Below are positions 16,637-24,579 of a DNA stretch of 64,000 nucleotides, one piece after another. Position 1 is the stretch's first letter. Each line of letters begins with the position of its first letter. The position numbers were made by a program, and so were the translations under genes. The notes beneath the pieces are model-generated. The model was not told the origin of the DNA and ran no database searches. It saw only the letters and a program-made list of their open reading frames with translations. Location of the stretch: positions 1-64,000 of the forward strand of contig CASEER010000003.1 in NCBI GenBank assembly GCA_949287085.1, given 5' to 3'. The DNA is from an uncultured Coriobacteriaceae bacterium. Lineage in GTDB: Bacteria > Actinomycetota > Coriobacteriia > Coriobacteriales > Coriobacteriaceae.

Positions 16637-18088
16637 ATGGATCTAACGCTCCTATGTGCTCTCATTGCCGCCGCAGCATCAGTCGTGGCCGCAGCAGCTG
16701 CCCTCGCATGTTTCAAAGCGACCCGCCGCACCGCAGCGCTGGCAGATGCCGAGCGCGCCGCGGCCGACGCCCGCGCGCAGGAGGCCGCCCGGAGCGCGCT
16801 GCAAACGCAACAGGCGCTTGACGGAGCGCAGCAGTCGCTCGGCACACTCGTCCAGCACGCCGCCTCAACGAGCCCGCTCTTCCAGCAGCGTTTTGACACC
16901 ATCTCCCAGCAGCTCGGACGCACCAGCGATCAGATGGATGCCCTGCGTCGCGAGACCGTCCAGCAACTCGGCCAGAACCGCGAGAACATCGAAGGTCGCC
17001 TCGACCACGTGCGCGAAACGGTTGACCGTCAGCTCAACACCATGCGCCTCACCGTCGACCGGCAGCTCGGCGATATTCGCACCGACAATGCCCGTCAGCT
17101 CGACCAGATGCGCGCCACGGTGGATGAGAAGCTGTCGCGTACGCTCAACGACCGGCTCTCCGCTTCGTTTAAGCAGGTGAGCGATCAGCTCGAAGCCGTC
17201 TACAAGGGCCTGGGCGACATGCAGAGCATTGCCTCGGGCGTGGGCGACCTCAAACGTGTGCTGGGCAATGTCAAAACGCGCGGCATGCTCGGTGAAGTCC
17301 AGCTGGGCGCCGTCCTCTCGGACATCCTGGCACCCGAACAGTACCTTGAGAACGTGGCCACGCGCCCCGGCAGTTCTGAGCGCGTTGAGTTTGCGGTAAA
17401 GCTCCCGGTTGAAAGCGGCGAGCCCATCCTCCTTCCCATCGACGCCAAGTTTCCCGGCGATACGTACGAGCATCTGCGCGACGCCCTCGACGTGGGCGAC
17501 CCCGACGCCATCGCCGCCGCGCGCCGCGCGCTTGAGACGCGCATCAAGGCAGAAGCGAAAGACATCTCGACCAAATACATTAGCGTGCCCGAGACCACCA
17601 ACTTCGCCATCCTGTTCCTGCCCTTCGAGGGACTCTATGCCGAAGTTGTCGACCGCCCCGGCCTGGTAGAAAGCCTGCAGCGCGACTATCACGTCAACGT
17701 TGCCGGGCCCTCCACCATGGCGGCGATCCTTAACAGCCTACAGATGAGCTACCAGACCTTTAAGCTGCAGAAGCGCACTGACGATGTGCTCCGCGTGCTC
17801 GCTGCCGTTAAGGCCGAGCTACCCAACTACCAAGAGGCTCTGCGCCGTGCGCGCAAGCAGATTGACACCGCAGGCCGCACCGTTGACAGCATCATCACCA
17901 CGCGCACCAACGTCATCGAGCGCAAGCTCAACGACATCAGCGCCCTCACCACCAACGACGCCGCCAGAGTCCTCGGCGTGGATGCAGTCGACGTAGATGC
18001 AGCATCTGAGCACCAAGAGCCGGGCGATAGCGCCACCATCGAGCACGACCCCGCAACGTTGCCCGCAACCACAAGCGCCACCAGCTAG
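16637..18088 (+). CDS. rmuC: DNA recombination protein RmuC
   Basis: This 483-residue protein is of the RmuC family, proposed nucleases that limit recombination between inverted repeats. An N-terminal membrane anchor (residues 4-27) is followed by a long coiled coil with repeated QL-type heptads (residues 30-175), then the conserved RmuC core (GNVKTRGMLGEVQLG, LPIDAKFPGDTYEHL, FLPFEGLYAEV). The C-terminal tail is acidic. The start ATG has AAAGGG upstream. It is convergent with the toxin-antitoxin pair, and I see no terminator in the short gap. Confidence 0.94.
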   Translation: MDLTLLCALIAAAASVVAAAAALACFKATRRTAALADAERAAADARAQEAARSALQTQQALDGAQQSLGTLVQHAASTSPLFQQRFDTISQQLGRTSDQMDALRRETVQQLGQNRENIEGRLDHVRETVDRQLNTMRLTVDRQLGDIRTDNARQLDQMRATVDEKLSRTLNDRLSASFKQVSDQLEAVYKGLGDMQSIASGVGDLKRVLGNVKTRGMLGEVQLGAVLSDILAPEQYLENVATRPGSSERVEFAVKLPVESGEPILLPIDAKFPGDTYEHLRDALDVGDPDAIAAARRALETRIKAEAKDISTKYISVPETTNFAILFLPFEGLYAEVVDRPGLVESLQRDYHVNVAGPSTMAAILNSLQMSYQTFKLQKRTDDVLRVLAAVKAELPNYQEALRRARKQIDTAGRTVDSIITTRTNVIERKLNDISALTTNDAARVLGVDAVDVDAASEHQEPGDSATIEHDPATLPATTSATS

Positions 18089-18147
18089 CCAGCCGCTGCG
18101 TTTGCCTGCTTTATCCCGCAATAGCCGGCGCGCTCATCCTCATCGCG

Positions 18148-18432
18148 CTACTCCGCTGAAGCGCGGTCTCGCGCATCTGCAACCATACGGCGCAGCTCCT
18201 CCGAGCGTGTCCACCCGTGAGCTTGAGCACATTCATCGACATATGCCATAAGCGATACGGGAAATCGGACGGTATACGGCTTTACGCGCTCATTCGCAAG
18301 AGATGGCCTCCCACGACGCGGCTTGCTTAACGACGCCGCATCCCATAAATCGTTTTCATATTCCTTGGCACGTGCATCTGCCTCTTTTTCGGTCATTCCA
18401 ATACGGGCAAGCAGCTCGCGACCGTCCACCAT
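18148..18432 (-). CDS. Putative antitoxin with ribbon-helix-helix-like domain
   Basis: This is a 94-residue protein. The second half (YTVRFPVSLMAYVDECAQ then SEELRRMVADA) fits a ribbon-helix-helix DNA-binding fold: a short beta strand with alternating residues, then two helices. The N-terminal part is charged and would form the toxin-binding arm. Its ATG at 18432 directly follows the TAG of the upstream gene, and its ribosome binding site TTAGGAGGT lies inside the upstream gene's last codons, so the two are translationally coupled. The toxin-first order is that of BrnT/BrnA modules. Assignment rests on context and fold by eye. Confidence 0.6.
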   Translation of the reverse strand: MVDGRELLARIGMTEKEADARAKEYENDLWDAASLSKPRRGRPSLANERVKPYTVRFPVSLMAYVDECAQAHGWTRSEELRRMVADARDRASAE

Positions 18433-18684
18433 CTAACCTCCTAAGCCCAGTTCGCGCAACGCCTTGCGCGTTGGCGGCGTATGCGCATGCCAAATGACCC
18501 AGTCACCATCCGGAGTGCGTCTACCTACCATTTCCAACTCACGCCCGCGCGCATCAAACCCAATGGCAAGATACTCAAACGGCCGAGAAGAAATCCGCAC
18601 CGCATAGGCAACTGCCCCCTCCCACGCCATTTGGACATCAGCTTTCTCAAGTTCAGGATGGCGTAGGTGGATCCTGTCCAACAC
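18433..18684 (-). CDS. Putative BrnT-like toxin
   Basis: This is an 83-residue protein. The core AIGFDARGRELEMVGR followed by a tryptophan-rich strand and the helix PPTRKALREL matches the layout of BrnT ribonuclease toxins (IGxSxRGRxLxV, then an Arg-containing C-terminal helix). Identity is not strong, so this is a family-level suggestion. The start is probably the GTG at 18684, and its ribosome binding site is poor, which would keep toxin output low. The predicted promoter ends only about 30 bases upstream. The antitoxin gene follows without a gap. Confidence 0.55.
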   Translation of the reverse strand: MLDRIHLRHPELEKADVQMAWEGAVAYAVRISSRPFEYLAIGFDARGRELEMVGRRTPDGDWVIWHAHTPPTRKALRELGLGG

Positions 18685-18712
18685 GTATATCGCATACGTC
18701 TCCGTTCTTCTT

Positions 18713-18752
18713 ATTGTATGACGTTATTCTGAATGGCACAATAATGTATGAC
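18713..18752 (-). promoter_or_regulatory. Promoter and possible operator of the toxin-antitoxin pair
   Basis: On the minus strand TTGTGC (18741-18736), 17 bases, then TACAAT (18718-18713). The octamer TGTATGAC occurs twice on the plus strand, at 18715-18722 overlapping the -10 and at 18745-18752 just upstream of the -35, exactly 30 bp apart. Two sites three helical turns apart fit autoregulation by the antitoxin. Confidence 0.6.
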
Positions 18753-18880
18753 AATAATAAATATCAGCGTCACTCAATCAAGTAGACCGCTCGCATCCAG
18801 AACAACGTATCGGTAAGATGGTGAGATGCCGCTTGGCGCGTATCAGCGTGCTCTATGCGGTCGTGCAGAGAGGAGACCTC

Positions 18881-19543
18881 ATGCCCCGTGAAACCAATGC
18901 TGCCAAGCGAGAGCGCGCTATTGAGGTATGCGAGCGCCTGGACCGTCGCTACGGCCCGGTCGAGTGCTTCCTTGACCATGAGAATCCTTTCCGGCTCGTT
19001 ATTTCGGTCTTGCTCTCGGCGCAGACCACCGACGCTCAGGTCAACAAAGTAACCCCCGAGCTTTTCCGTCGGTGGCCCACGCCCGAAGCTATGGCAAGCG
19101 CAACGCCCTCAGAAGTCGCCGAAGTCATCAAATCGCTGGGCTTCTATAAAACCAAAGCTAAGCACTGTGTCGAAGCCGCTCAAATGATCGTCGCCGACTA
19201 CGACGGGCAGGTTCCCGCGAGCATGAAGGAACTCGTCAAGCTCCCCGGCGTTGGCCGCAAAACAGCCAACATCGTGCTCAACGTAAGCTTTGGCATCGTT
19301 GAGGGCATCGCCGTCGACACCCACGTCAACCGCATTGCCCATCGCCTTAAGCTCTCCCCCAAAACCCACGAGAAAGAGCCGCTCAAGACCGAGCAGGACC
19401 TCCTCAAAATCTTGCCGCAGAAATACTGGCGCAACGTCAACCATCAGTGGATCAAATTTGGCCGAGAGATCTGTGACGCGCGCAAGCCGCAGTGCGAGAT
19501 ATGTCCGCTTGCCGATCTGTGCCCCAGCGTTCGCCTGTCATAA
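18881..19543 (+). CDS. nth: Endonuclease III
   Basis: This 220-residue DNA glycosylase/AP lyase removes oxidised pyrimidines. The helix-hairpin-helix motif LPGVGRKTAN is at residues 121-130 with catalytic Lys127, and the catalytic Asp146 is in VDTHVNRIAHRL. The four cluster cysteines are Cys198, 205, 208 and 214 in the standard C-x6-C-x2-C-x5-C spacing. I use the ATG at 18881 because GAGGAG lies just upstream; the frame is open 63 bases earlier. It is convergent with the next gene and probably monocistronic. Confidence 0.97.
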   Translation: MPRETNAAKRERAIEVCERLDRRYGPVECFLDHENPFRLVISVLLSAQTTDAQVNKVTPELFRRWPTPEAMASATPSEVAEVIKSLGFYKTKAKHCVEAAQMIVADYDGQVPASMKELVKLPGVGRKTANIVLNVSFGIVEGIAVDTHVNRIAHRLKLSPKTHEKEPLKTEQDLLKILPQKYWRNVNHQWIKFGREICDARKPQCEICPLADLCPSVRLS

Positions 19544-19556
19544 CGTCGCCCCAGCT

Positions 19557-20165
19557 TTACACCACCCCCGCTGTTACCGCCCGCACAAATGACGCAATGC
19601 GCTCGGGCATCGTGCTCAGAAGGTCAAATACCTCGTCGGGTGTTGCCCCATTTATCACGCAGGTCATAACATACGAGCCCACAAACACAACGATGAGCGC
19701 AAGCGGTATAAGAACCACGCAGGCGAGTACCCGCGCGATTGCCGCACACCGCCTCCGGCGCGCTCGTTGCTTATGAAACGCCAGCTCGTCCCGGTACGAT
19801 TCCTGCGCCAGAGAATACGACGCATCGGGGTGCACGGTTTTGCCAGGCATCTCGGCATCAACCTGCGCTCCAAGGCCGGGCGCGACGGCGTTTGTCTGTG
19901 CCCCGCGGCTCGATACCCCGGCGCCTGCTCGCGCACCGCAATCGGGTGCACCGCCATGAGCGCATGCACCGCTGCTAGGCGTTCTAGTATCAGCGCTCCC
20001 CGCACCAGTTGCATCGGGAGCATCAAAGAGCCCGTTTGCTCCTTCTGGGGTTTGTCCCCGCGCTTGATATTGTTCCTGCATAGATTTGACCCACGCATCT
20101 TGCGTGCGGCCCGCGCTGTCACGCCGCACGGCCGCGCTGTCGGGCGCTTCAATAAATAAGTTCAT
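19557..20165 (-). CDS. Hypothetical single-pass membrane protein
   Basis: This is a 202-residue protein. Residues 1-115 are low-complexity, rich in Ala, Gly, Asp and Cys and probably unstructured. A basic stretch (FHKQRARRRRCAAIARV) precedes one hydrophobic helix of about 22 residues, with a short hydrophilic C-terminus. By the positive-inside rule the long N-terminus is cytoplasmic. I start at the ATG at 20165, preceded by AGGAGGT, and not at an upstream in-frame codon. No family is recognised. Confidence 0.55.
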   Translation of the reverse strand: MNLFIEAPDSAAVRRDSAGRTQDAWVKSMQEQYQARGQTPEGANGLFDAPDATGAGSADTRTPSSGACAHGGAPDCGARAGAGVSSRGAQTNAVAPGLGAQVDAEMPGKTVHPDASYSLAQESYRDELAFHKQRARRRRCAAIARVLACVVLIPLALIVVFVGSYVMTCVINGATPDEVFDLLSTMPERIASFVRAVTAGVV

Positions 20166-20239
20166 GCACAACCTCCTCTGTGAGGCGTGCATGGGAGGGA
20201 TGTTCCCAGCATTACATGAGAACGCACGTTCGTCAAGAG

Positions 20240-20268
20240 GGCGTGCACGACATTTTTACGTGCACGCC
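20240..20268. other. Stem-loop upstream of the membrane-protein gene
   Basis: A perfect 10-bp inverted repeat GGCGTGCACG / CGTGCACGCC with a nine-base loop. Neither strand has a following T-run, so it is not a typical terminator. Role unknown. Confidence 0.5.
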
Positions 20269-20411
20269 AAACTATTCACTTCCCGCGCAGGGCGGCGGCT
20301 CTACCAGCACATAGAGCACGCTGCGATACACCGCGCGTCACCAGCAACAGGCCAGAAGCTGACACAAAGATGCCCCACCTGGCCAACCCGGCGTAAGCAA
20401 CACGCCGCACG

Positions 20412-20805
20412 CTAGCGCAAAGCGTTGGTCCAAGCAGTTCGACCGTTCGCGTCAATGCACTCAAATCGCAGGTAGGTCTCGGTGCCGTGCAAGGTAAACT
20501 CAACGCGCTCCAAGCGCTCCCCCGCCGGCGCAATGCGCGTTTCACCCACGCCAATCGGGCCGCCGCATAGGTGATTCACGCGCGCGCAGGGGCTGCATTC
20601 AATCCACGCGCGGCCGTCCGCCACGCCAAACCCACGGACCTCGGGGCCGGCGCTTGCGTAGTAGCAGCCGTCAAGCAGCGCCTGTACCACGGCGTTGCGC
20701 GTGAGCTCAGGCGCGCATACCACTACCCAGCCGCCAAATGCATCGTCGAATGTGCCGGGATTGTGGTTGTCATCGGCGGCAATCGCGCCCACGCGCGCGC
20801 CGCAA
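20412..20805 (-). pseudogene. 3' fragment of a PHP-domain metal-dependent hydrolase gene
   Basis: The frame encodes about 130 residues matching the C-terminal end of PHP-family phosphoesterase-like proteins (AIAADDNHNPGTFDDAFGGW, then YYASAGPEVRGFGV and ECIDANGRTAWTN). The N-terminal metal-binding half is absent. It is joined, in a different reading frame, to the 5' end of eutB near 20805. A GTG at 20792 could start it formally, but there is no ribosome binding site and the protein would lack most of its active site. Confidence 0.75.
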
Positions 20806-21106
20806 GGATGCGCTCGCGGAGCTCGCCGATGCTCAGATGCTTTATGGCGTCATAGGCGCGCTCATCAACGGCGTCTTGGATAACGCGCGTCACGTCGTCC
20901 GACTCATAGGGCAATGCAGGGTGTTCGCGCACATCGGCAACGCTCAGATGGGCGAGCACCGTCTTTGCCGCAACGCGTTCAAGTGCGCTTTCCGCCGCTA
21001 TGCCGGCAAGCCGGTCGCCCGATTTTTCTTCATTGGCCTTGGCCATGACGTCCGCAATATCCCGAAATCGATAGGTATGCCCCAGCACGGTGGTATGCAG
21101 ATCCAT
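20806..21106 (-). pseudogene. eutB: 5' fragment of eutB (ethanolamine ammonia-lyase large subunit)
   Basis: The first 100 or so codons are clearly EutB (LGHTYRFRDIADVMAKANEE, RLAGIAAESALERVAAKTVL, VTRVIQDAVDE, then IGELRERIL). The similarity stops near 20806, where the sequence runs into the PHP-domain fragment in another frame. The translation continues out of frame to a stop at 20723. The start ATG at 21106 keeps an excellent AAAGGAGG site. Full EutB is about 450 residues and no other eut gene is present, so this is a deletion remnant. Confidence 0.8.
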
Positions 21107-21233
21107 GCCGCCTCCTTTCGACGCGGACGATTATTCAAAGGGGCTGTTTCTACTCTGTAACGCAGGAACTCTGTAGCAAACTGGCAACATGTCGCAGGGC
21201 ATGCCATCTGTCGTACGCCGAGGGCATGCACAC

Positions 21234-21272
21234 AAAAGCGCCCCGACGGGCACATAACCCATCGGGGCGCTT
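21234..21272 (-). terminator. Terminator after the rubrerythrin gene
   Basis: On the minus strand a 14-bp stem (AGCGCCCCGATGGG-like, one G-T wobble) with a seven-base loop is followed by TTTTGTG. It lies 65 bases beyond the rubrerythrin stop. Confidence 0.88.
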
Positions 21273-21335
21273 GCCGTGCAGCAGATTACCCGGTGCGATT
21301 ACCTGCGTGGCGGCTTCTACGTGGCTGTCGCCTAT

Positions 21336-21875
21336 CTAGTAGTTGATCGCCTGCTCCTCAAAGTAGCTCTGCGGATGGTTGCAAACGGGGCAGACCTGCG
21401 GGGCGGTCGGGCCAACGTGCAGGTGACCGCAGTTGAGGCACTTCCACACCTTAACGCCCTCGCGCTCAAAGACCTCGCCCTTCTCAACGCGCTCGGCGAG
21501 CTTGAGGTAGCGCTCCTCGTGCGCCTTCTCAACCGCGCCGACGCCCTTGAACTTGGCGGCGATCTCCTTGAAGCCCTCCTCCTCGGCGGTCTGCGCAAAC
21601 TCGGCGTACATGGTGGTCCACTCGTAGTTCTCGCCCGCAGCGGCGTCCTTCAGGTTGTCGAGCGTGCCGGGCACCGCGCCGCCGTGCAGGTACTTAAACC
21701 ACAGCTTCGCGTGCTCAGACTCGTTCTTGGCCGTCTCCATGAAGATGTCGGAGATCTGGACGTAGCCGTCCTTCTTGGCCTGGGACGAATAGTAACGATA
21801 CTTGGTATGCGCCTGCGACTCGCCGGCAAACGCGGTCTCAAGGTTCTTCTTTGTCTGCGAATTCTCGAAATCCAT
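21336..21875 (-). CDS. rbr: Rubrerythrin
   Basis: This 179-residue di-iron peroxidase detoxifies hydrogen peroxide in anaerobes. The four-helix ferritin-like domain carries the expected carboxylates and histidines ([40 protein letters not shown]). The C-terminal rubredoxin domain has CLNCG and CPVCN (Cys-x2-Cys pairs). I use the ATG at 21875 with GGTGGAG upstream; the frame is open further without a site. It follows the mutY-like gene but has its own A/T-rich upstream region, including ATATCA-GT-TGATAT at 21986-21999, a possible operator. Confidence 0.96.
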   Translation of the reverse strand: MDFENSQTKKNLETAFAGESQAHTKYRYYSSQAKKDGYVQISDIFMETAKNESEHAKLWFKYLHGGAVPGTLDNLKDAAAGENYEWTTMYAEFAQTAEEEGFKEIAAKFKGVGAVEKAHEERYLKLAERVEKGEVFEREGVKVWKCLNCGHLHVGPTAPQVCPVCNHPQSYFEEQAINY

Positions 21876-22140
21876 TGGACTCCACCCTTCCTGCTTGTAA
21901 GAACAGTCATAACATGCGCCAGAGCGGCGCCTTGCAAGGCTTATACCCTCCCCCGGCAAATATTACTCGAACTTATTAGGAATAGATATCAGTTGATATA
22001 TTTCTTGTACCAACGCGCCGTTGCCAACACGGGGCCACCCACTCATCTGCTTGCCAGCGCGTGCAAACGCTTGCGCGCACATGCAGGCGCGGCACGTCCA
22101 AAGCGACGAACGAGCCACGCCGGCCCATGAGCAGCCAAAC

Positions 22141-23061
22141 CTACGCAATGAACCACACGGGCTCACCGTTGCGCTCGGCGGCAACGCAAAAGCCCTCCTG
22201 CTCCAGCGCCGCAAGAATCGAGCGAACCAGCTGCTCGTCAACTGCTCCGCGGCCAGCGGCGGCCTCAAAGCGGTTGAGCCCCGCCATAACGTCCGTCAGC
22301 GCAAGCCCCGTCGGTGCAGTCGTGCGCGCATCAAGCAGCAGACGCACCACCTCGGCACGCTTTTGACGGCGCGATCCCTCAAAACGCGACTGCTTGGCAT
22401 ACCCCGCCGAGCGCCGCGAGGGGTTGGGCAGCACCTTCTTTAAATAGGCGCCATAATCAAGCATGGCGTAATACCACGCGCGCGGCGTGTCGTCAGCATC
22501 CTGCGGCGCGGCATATGGCCCCGAAGGCACATCCACCGCGGCGGGACACGTTGCTTCTACCAACGGCACCAACTCGCGATCGGGTACCCCCGGCACATCG
22601 GGAAAAAAATGATGGAGCACCACGGTGCGCACGTTGGTTTCTAGGTACACGCCCGGAAGATCAAACGCAAACGACCGGATACCCTGAGCCGTTGCCGGAC
22701 CAATGCCCGGCAGCGCCACTAGCTCCTTGGTGCTGCGCGGAAACTGTCCGCCATATTGCTCGACAATCTGCTGGGCCGCGCTCTTAAGTGCCAGGGCCCG
22801 GCGGTTATACCCCATGCCCTGCCATTCCTCCAGCACGTCCGACGTAGACGCTGCCGCCAGCGCCTCGACGCTCGGGAAGCGCTCGAGCCACGACGGCATG
22901 CGCGTCTCTACCCGCGCCACCTGCGTTTGCTGCAGCATGACCTCAGAAAGCCAGATCTGATACGGATCGCGCGTGCGCCGCCAGGGTAAGTCGCGGTACC
23001 GGCGTGCGCCCTCGGCACGCACCAACGAGCGAAATTCCTCAGAGCTTACCAAACCTGCCAC
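22141..23061 (-). CDS. MutY-like adenine glycosylase lacking the iron-sulfur cluster
   Basis: This 306-residue protein has the MutY/EndoIII fold: WLSEVMLQQTQV with the catalytic Glu40, and the helix-hairpin-helix motif LPGIGPATAQGI. Two features depart from classic MutY. The position of the conserved catalytic Asp (DGNV in E. coli) is Glu141 in LETNVRTVVLHHF. The four-cysteine [4Fe-4S] loop is missing, replaced by NPSRRSAGYAKQSRFEGS. MutY-like proteins with these traits form a known divergent branch. The C-terminal 60 residues are winged-helix-like rather than the NUDIX-like 8-oxoG sensor. Activity on A:8-oxoG is therefore uncertain. The GTG start lies 33 bases after the Rrf2 gene, so the two are probably co-transcribed. 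Confidence 0.85.
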   Translation of the reverse strand: MAGLVSSEEFRSLVRAEGARRYRDLPWRRTRDPYQIWLSEVMLQQTQVARVETRMPSWLERFPSVEALAAASTSDVLEEWQGMGYNRRALALKSAAQQIVEQYGGQFPRSTKELVALPGIGPATAQGIRSFAFDLPGVYLETNVRTVVLHHFFPDVPGVPDRELVPLVEATCPAAVDVPSGPYAAPQDADDTPRAWYYAMLDYGAYLKKVLPNPSRRSAGYAKQSRFEGSRRQKRAEVVRLLLDARTTAPTGLALTDVMAGLNRFEAAAGRGAVDEQLVRSILAALEQEGFCVAAERNGEPVWFIA

Positions 23062-23094
23062 AAACGCCGCGCTTTCTTGCCGGGAACTCCCGCC

Positions 23095-23589
23095 TTACGG
23101 CCGCGTGCACGCGCGAAGCGACGAACAATCTGCGTAGGTCATAAAGGCGGAGCGGTCGGTGAACTTTTCATCAACCGCAGGGAACTTGCCCCACGTTACA
23201 ACATCCGCGAGCGTAATGGAACTCAGATAGTCGCGCATAAGCGCCTCGGCACCCAGCCAGAGGGGGTGGAAGCAGCACGACGGCTTGCGCGGGCACTCGT
23301 TTTCGGGCACGGTGCACTCGTTAATCGCAAATGGGCCCTGCACCGCCTCAAGAATCTGGTAGATTGTGAGCTCGCTGGGGTCGGCCTTAAGACGCATACC
23401 ACCGTGCACGCCGCGCAAGCTCTCGATGATGCCTGCCTGGGCAAGCCCGTGCTGGATAGACCGCGCAAACGAATAAGGGACGTCTACCTGTTCGGCAGCA
23501 ACGCGCACCGAAAGCAGATCGCTCTCGCTCGTTGCTAAAATCGACAGAATGCGCAGCGCGTAGTCCGCCTTCCTGGAGATGTCCATCAT
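23095..23589 (-). CDS. Rrf2-family transcriptional regulator
   Basis: This 164-residue regulator has an N-terminal winged helix (ISRKADYALRILSILA, then FARSIQHGLAQAGII and the wing RGVHGGMRL). The Cys-rich loop carries Cys92, Cys99, Cys105 and Cys106, the spacing of Rrf2 proteins that bind an iron-sulfur cluster (IscR/NsrR type). It probably senses iron-sulfur status, nitric oxide or oxidants. The start has AAAGGGG upstream and two adjacent ATG codons. An inverted repeat upstream (23632-23650) may be its own operator. It is followed by the mutY-like gene. Confidence 0.92.
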   Translation of the reverse strand: MMDISRKADYALRILSILATSESDLLSVRVAAEQVDVPYSFARSIQHGLAQAGIIESLRGVHGGMRLKADPSELTIYQILEAVQGPFAINECTVPENECPRKPSCCFHPLWLGAEALMRDYLSSITLADVVTWGKFPAVDEKFTDRSAFMTYADCSSLRACTRP

Positions 23590-23631
23590 CGCCCCTTTAC
23601 ATCGAAACGCGGCACTTGCATTACCATGTTA

Positions 23632-23650
23632 TATGTCACATTGAGACATA
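23632..23650. promoter_or_regulatory. Possible operator of the Rrf2 regulator
   Basis: TATGTC-N7-GACATA, a perfect 6-bp inverted repeat 43 bases upstream of the regulator start, in the region where its promoter must lie. Inferred autoregulatory site. Confidence 0.45.
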
Positions 23651-23703
23651 AAATCTGGCAATAGACTATAGCATTGCGCGACATATTGATGGTGGGGGCT
23701 TAT

Positions 23704-23737
23704 TAAAAAGCAAAAGCCCCGCACAAGGCGGGGCTTG
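23704..23737 (-). terminator. Terminator after tRNA-Asp
   Basis: On the minus strand a stem of AGCCCCGC pairing with GCGGGGCT, then TTTTGCTTTTT. It begins about ten bases after the CCA end of the tRNA. Confidence 0.92.
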
Positions 23738-23745
23738 CAATGCAA

Positions 23746-23823
<78 letters not shown>

Positions 23824-23844
23824 TCAGCAAATGCTGCGTGAGCA

Positions 23845-23873
23845 AGTGTACCAAGAGCGCGCGGGCGGCGCAA
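23845..23873 (-). promoter_or_regulatory. Promoter of tRNA-Asp
   Basis: On the minus strand TTGCGC (23873-23868), 17 bases, then TACACT (23850-23845), placing the start point roughly 15 bases before the mature tRNA 5' end. Confidence 0.6.
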
Positions 23874-24058
23874 GAGTCTTTTTTAAGAAAAGTGAAACGA
23901 TGTCGAGAAGTTATGAACGCGCACAGAACCTCCCGGCAATGCCGCTGGTAACCGGCCTGTTTGCGCACCGGCCACCCTAAAGCCCGCTCCAGCTGACCAC
24001 GCGTCGTCACCGAGCAACCCAGCGCAAACGCCCAATTGTGCGCCCGGCGCACGCGGTC

Positions 24059-24550
24059 CTACGCCAAGTCGACGATCTCGAGCGAGAGCACGCGGCCGCC
24101 TGCAACCATCATGCGCGCCATCGTGGCCCCGCGCGAGCCCCGTGGGAAGGTGGCCGACCCGGGGTTTACCACCAGGCACGACCCCTCCTCTAAAACCTTG
24201 GCCCGGTGCGTGTGTCCGCAAATGGCCACATCGGTCCCCTCGAGCGGCAGGTCCTCGCGGTAGTGGCACACCGCAAAGCGCATGCCCTCGTACGTAAACT
24301 GCGCCAAGCGCTGCACATCAGGTCCATAGGAACGGTAGTAGTCGTTGTTGCCCAGCACGCCCTTGAGCGGCGCGATGGTGCCCAAATGGGCCCAATCGGT
24401 CTCGGACGTAATGTCGCCCGCGTGGATGATCAGGTCCGCGCCCTCAAGCTGGCGCAGCAGCGCATCGGACAAATGCCCGTGCGTATCAGAAATAATGTCA
24501 ATCCGCTTGGCTCCGGCCGTTGCCTCGGCGCGCGACGCCGCGGCCCCCAT
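24059..24550 (-). CDS. YfcE/MJ0936-type phosphodiesterase
   Basis: This 163-residue calcineurin-like metallophosphoesterase shows the metal-site motifs in order: DTHGHL, HAGD, GNND, CHYRED and GHTHRAKV. The family hydrolyses model phosphodiesters; the physiological substrate is not known. I start at the ATG at 24550 with GGGAGA upstream; the frame is open a further 150 bases with no site and would overlap the regulator gene. It is the last gene of the minus-strand run that includes the LytS/LytR pair, 29 bases after the regulator stop. Confidence 0.92.
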   Translation of the reverse strand: MGAAASRAEATAGAKRIDIISDTHGHLSDALLRQLEGADLIIHAGDITSETDWAHLGTIAPLKGVLGNNDYYRSYGPDVQRLAQFTYEGMRFAVCHYREDLPLEGTDVAICGHTHRAKVLEEGSCLVVNPGSATFPRGSRGATMARMMVAGGRVLSLEIVDLA

Positions 24551-24579
24551 CGCTTCTCCCACGAATTCCTCCCGCGTCT

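Noticed and set aside
20193-20411. Minus-strand open frame between the PHP remnant and the membrane-protein gene (20276-20554 frame)
   Set aside because: It overlaps the PHP fragment in another frame, has no ribosome binding site and no recognisable domain.
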